This document shows positions 63,741 through 64,000 of a DNA stretch of 64,000 nt, one piece after another (the first letter of the stretch is position 1; every line of letters begins with the position of its first letter). Made by a program: the position numbers and the translations under genes. Below the pieces are notes generated by a model. It had not been told where the DNA came from. It did not search any database and saw only the letters and a program-made list of their open reading frames with translations. The stretch covers positions 2,229,789 through 2,293,788 of the forward strand of contig NZ_FNVQ01000001.1 in the NCBI RefSeq assembly GCF_900108065.1, in the 5' to 3' direction. This DNA comes from Marinobacterium lutimaris (lineage in GTDB: Bacteria; Pseudomonadota; Gammaproteobacteria; Pseudomonadales; Balneatricaceae).

Positions 63741-64000
63741 ATGTACAACCATGCCCAACTCAACCGTGTGTTCCGCCTGGTCTGGAACGCCACCCTCAAC
63801 GCCTGGTGCGTGGCACCGGAAACCGCCCGCGGCAAGGGCAAGGCCGGCAGCGTGCGCCGCCTGCTGCCGCTGACCCTGCTGCTTGGCGCCTCCAGCGCCT
63901 GGGCTGAGCTGCCCCAGGGCGGGCAGATCTCCGCCGGCGATGGCAGCCTGAGTTACCAGGGCGATCAGCTCAACGTGCAGCAGAACTCCGACCGCCTGGC
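63741..64000 (+). CDS. Two-partner secretion adhesin/haemagglutinin, N-terminus (cut by window edge)
   Basis: The first 86 residues only. It begins MYNHAQLNRVFRLVWNATLN, an extended signal peptide region (ESPR) of large type V exoproteins, followed by basic residues, a hydrophobic core LLPLTLLLGASSAWA and cleavage before ELPQGG. Next come GQISAGDGSLSYQGDQLNVQQNSDR, the opening strands of a filamentous-haemagglutinin-type TPS domain. Such proteins pass the outer membrane through a TpsB partner, not seen in this window. GGAG lies six bases before the ATG at 63741; the ATG at 63738 is in frame too. Confidence 0.88.
   Translation, partial: MYNHAQLNRVFRLVWNATLNAWCVAPETARGKGKAGSVRRLLPLTLLLGASSAWAELPQGGQISAGDGSLSYQGDQLNVQQNSDRL

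Overview
The window is a stretch of a gammaproteobacterial chromosome of moderate-to-high GC. The gene families (YdbH-YnbE-YdbL, a ChrR/ECF sigma locus, a PilT/PilU ATPase, a TRAP transporter with ketone-body genes, queF next to an ABC-2 exporter, an ESPR-type two-partner-secretion adhesin) best fit a marine Oceanospirillales or Pseudomonas-like organism. The genus cannot be fixed from the sequence alone. No phage, transposase or CRISPR array was seen. Gene density is high and both strands are used in blocks.

Layout. 1-9239 is rich in envelope-lipid genes: the 3' end of eptA; a leftward block with a small membrane protein, a GGCT-like protein, a PAP2 phosphatase and a two-component system; an O-methyltransferase; the ydbH-ynbE-ydbL intermembrane bridge operon; and an LpxR-like lipid A deacylase. 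9240-16242 holds a glycine-zipper protein, a DUF5610 protein, a GNAT acetyltransferase, YaeQ, a DUF2238 membrane protein, MgtE and a globin-coupled diguanylate cyclase. 16243-28931 holds an MTHFR-like protein, then a long leftward cluster (ECF sigma - ChrR - DUF523/DUF1722 - photolyase - YigZ - dGTPase - YciH - retropepsin-like protease). Opposite the sigma gene a rightward operon (FAD oxidoreductase - DUF1365 - cyclopropane fatty acid synthase) starts behind a ChrR/ECF11-type promoter. This is a photo-oxidative (singlet oxygen) stress module. Its DUF1365 gene carries an in-frame TGA, and two tandem five-codon mini-ORFs precede the oxidoreductase.

28977-40315 holds a chemoreceptor, periplasmic cyclophilin, a thioesterase-like protein, a YdjA-like nitroreductase, QueF, an ABC-2 transporter, an M23 endopeptidase and two MFS pumps. 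40316-42429 is almost free of protein genes. It carries three tRNA-Glu(UUC)/tRNA-Gly(GCC) pairs on the minus strand and a family of about 116-145 bp repeats, each ending in a copy of the 3' terminus of tRNA-Gly. The arrangement parallels the terminal repeats of the E. coli tyrT operon and is the most unusual feature here. 42430-54030 holds a coiled protein, a PilU-like ATPase, pirin, a glutathionyl-hydroquinone reductase, AzoR with a divergent LysR regulator, an ADP-ribosylglycohydrolase, MscS, a GGDEF protein and a thiolase.

54145-61781 is a ketone-body / 3-hydroxybutyrate catabolic unit: a sigma-54 activator divergent from acetoacetyl-CoA synthetase, 3-hydroxybutyrate dehydrogenase and a DctPQM TRAP transporter. 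A good -24/-12 promoter and two upstream dyad sites lie between them. The thiolase just downstream of the activator would complete the route to acetyl-CoA. 61782-62221 is a non-coding run of five hairpins, followed by a DUF2254 membrane protein and the start of a large ESPR/TPS-type adhesin cut by the window edge.
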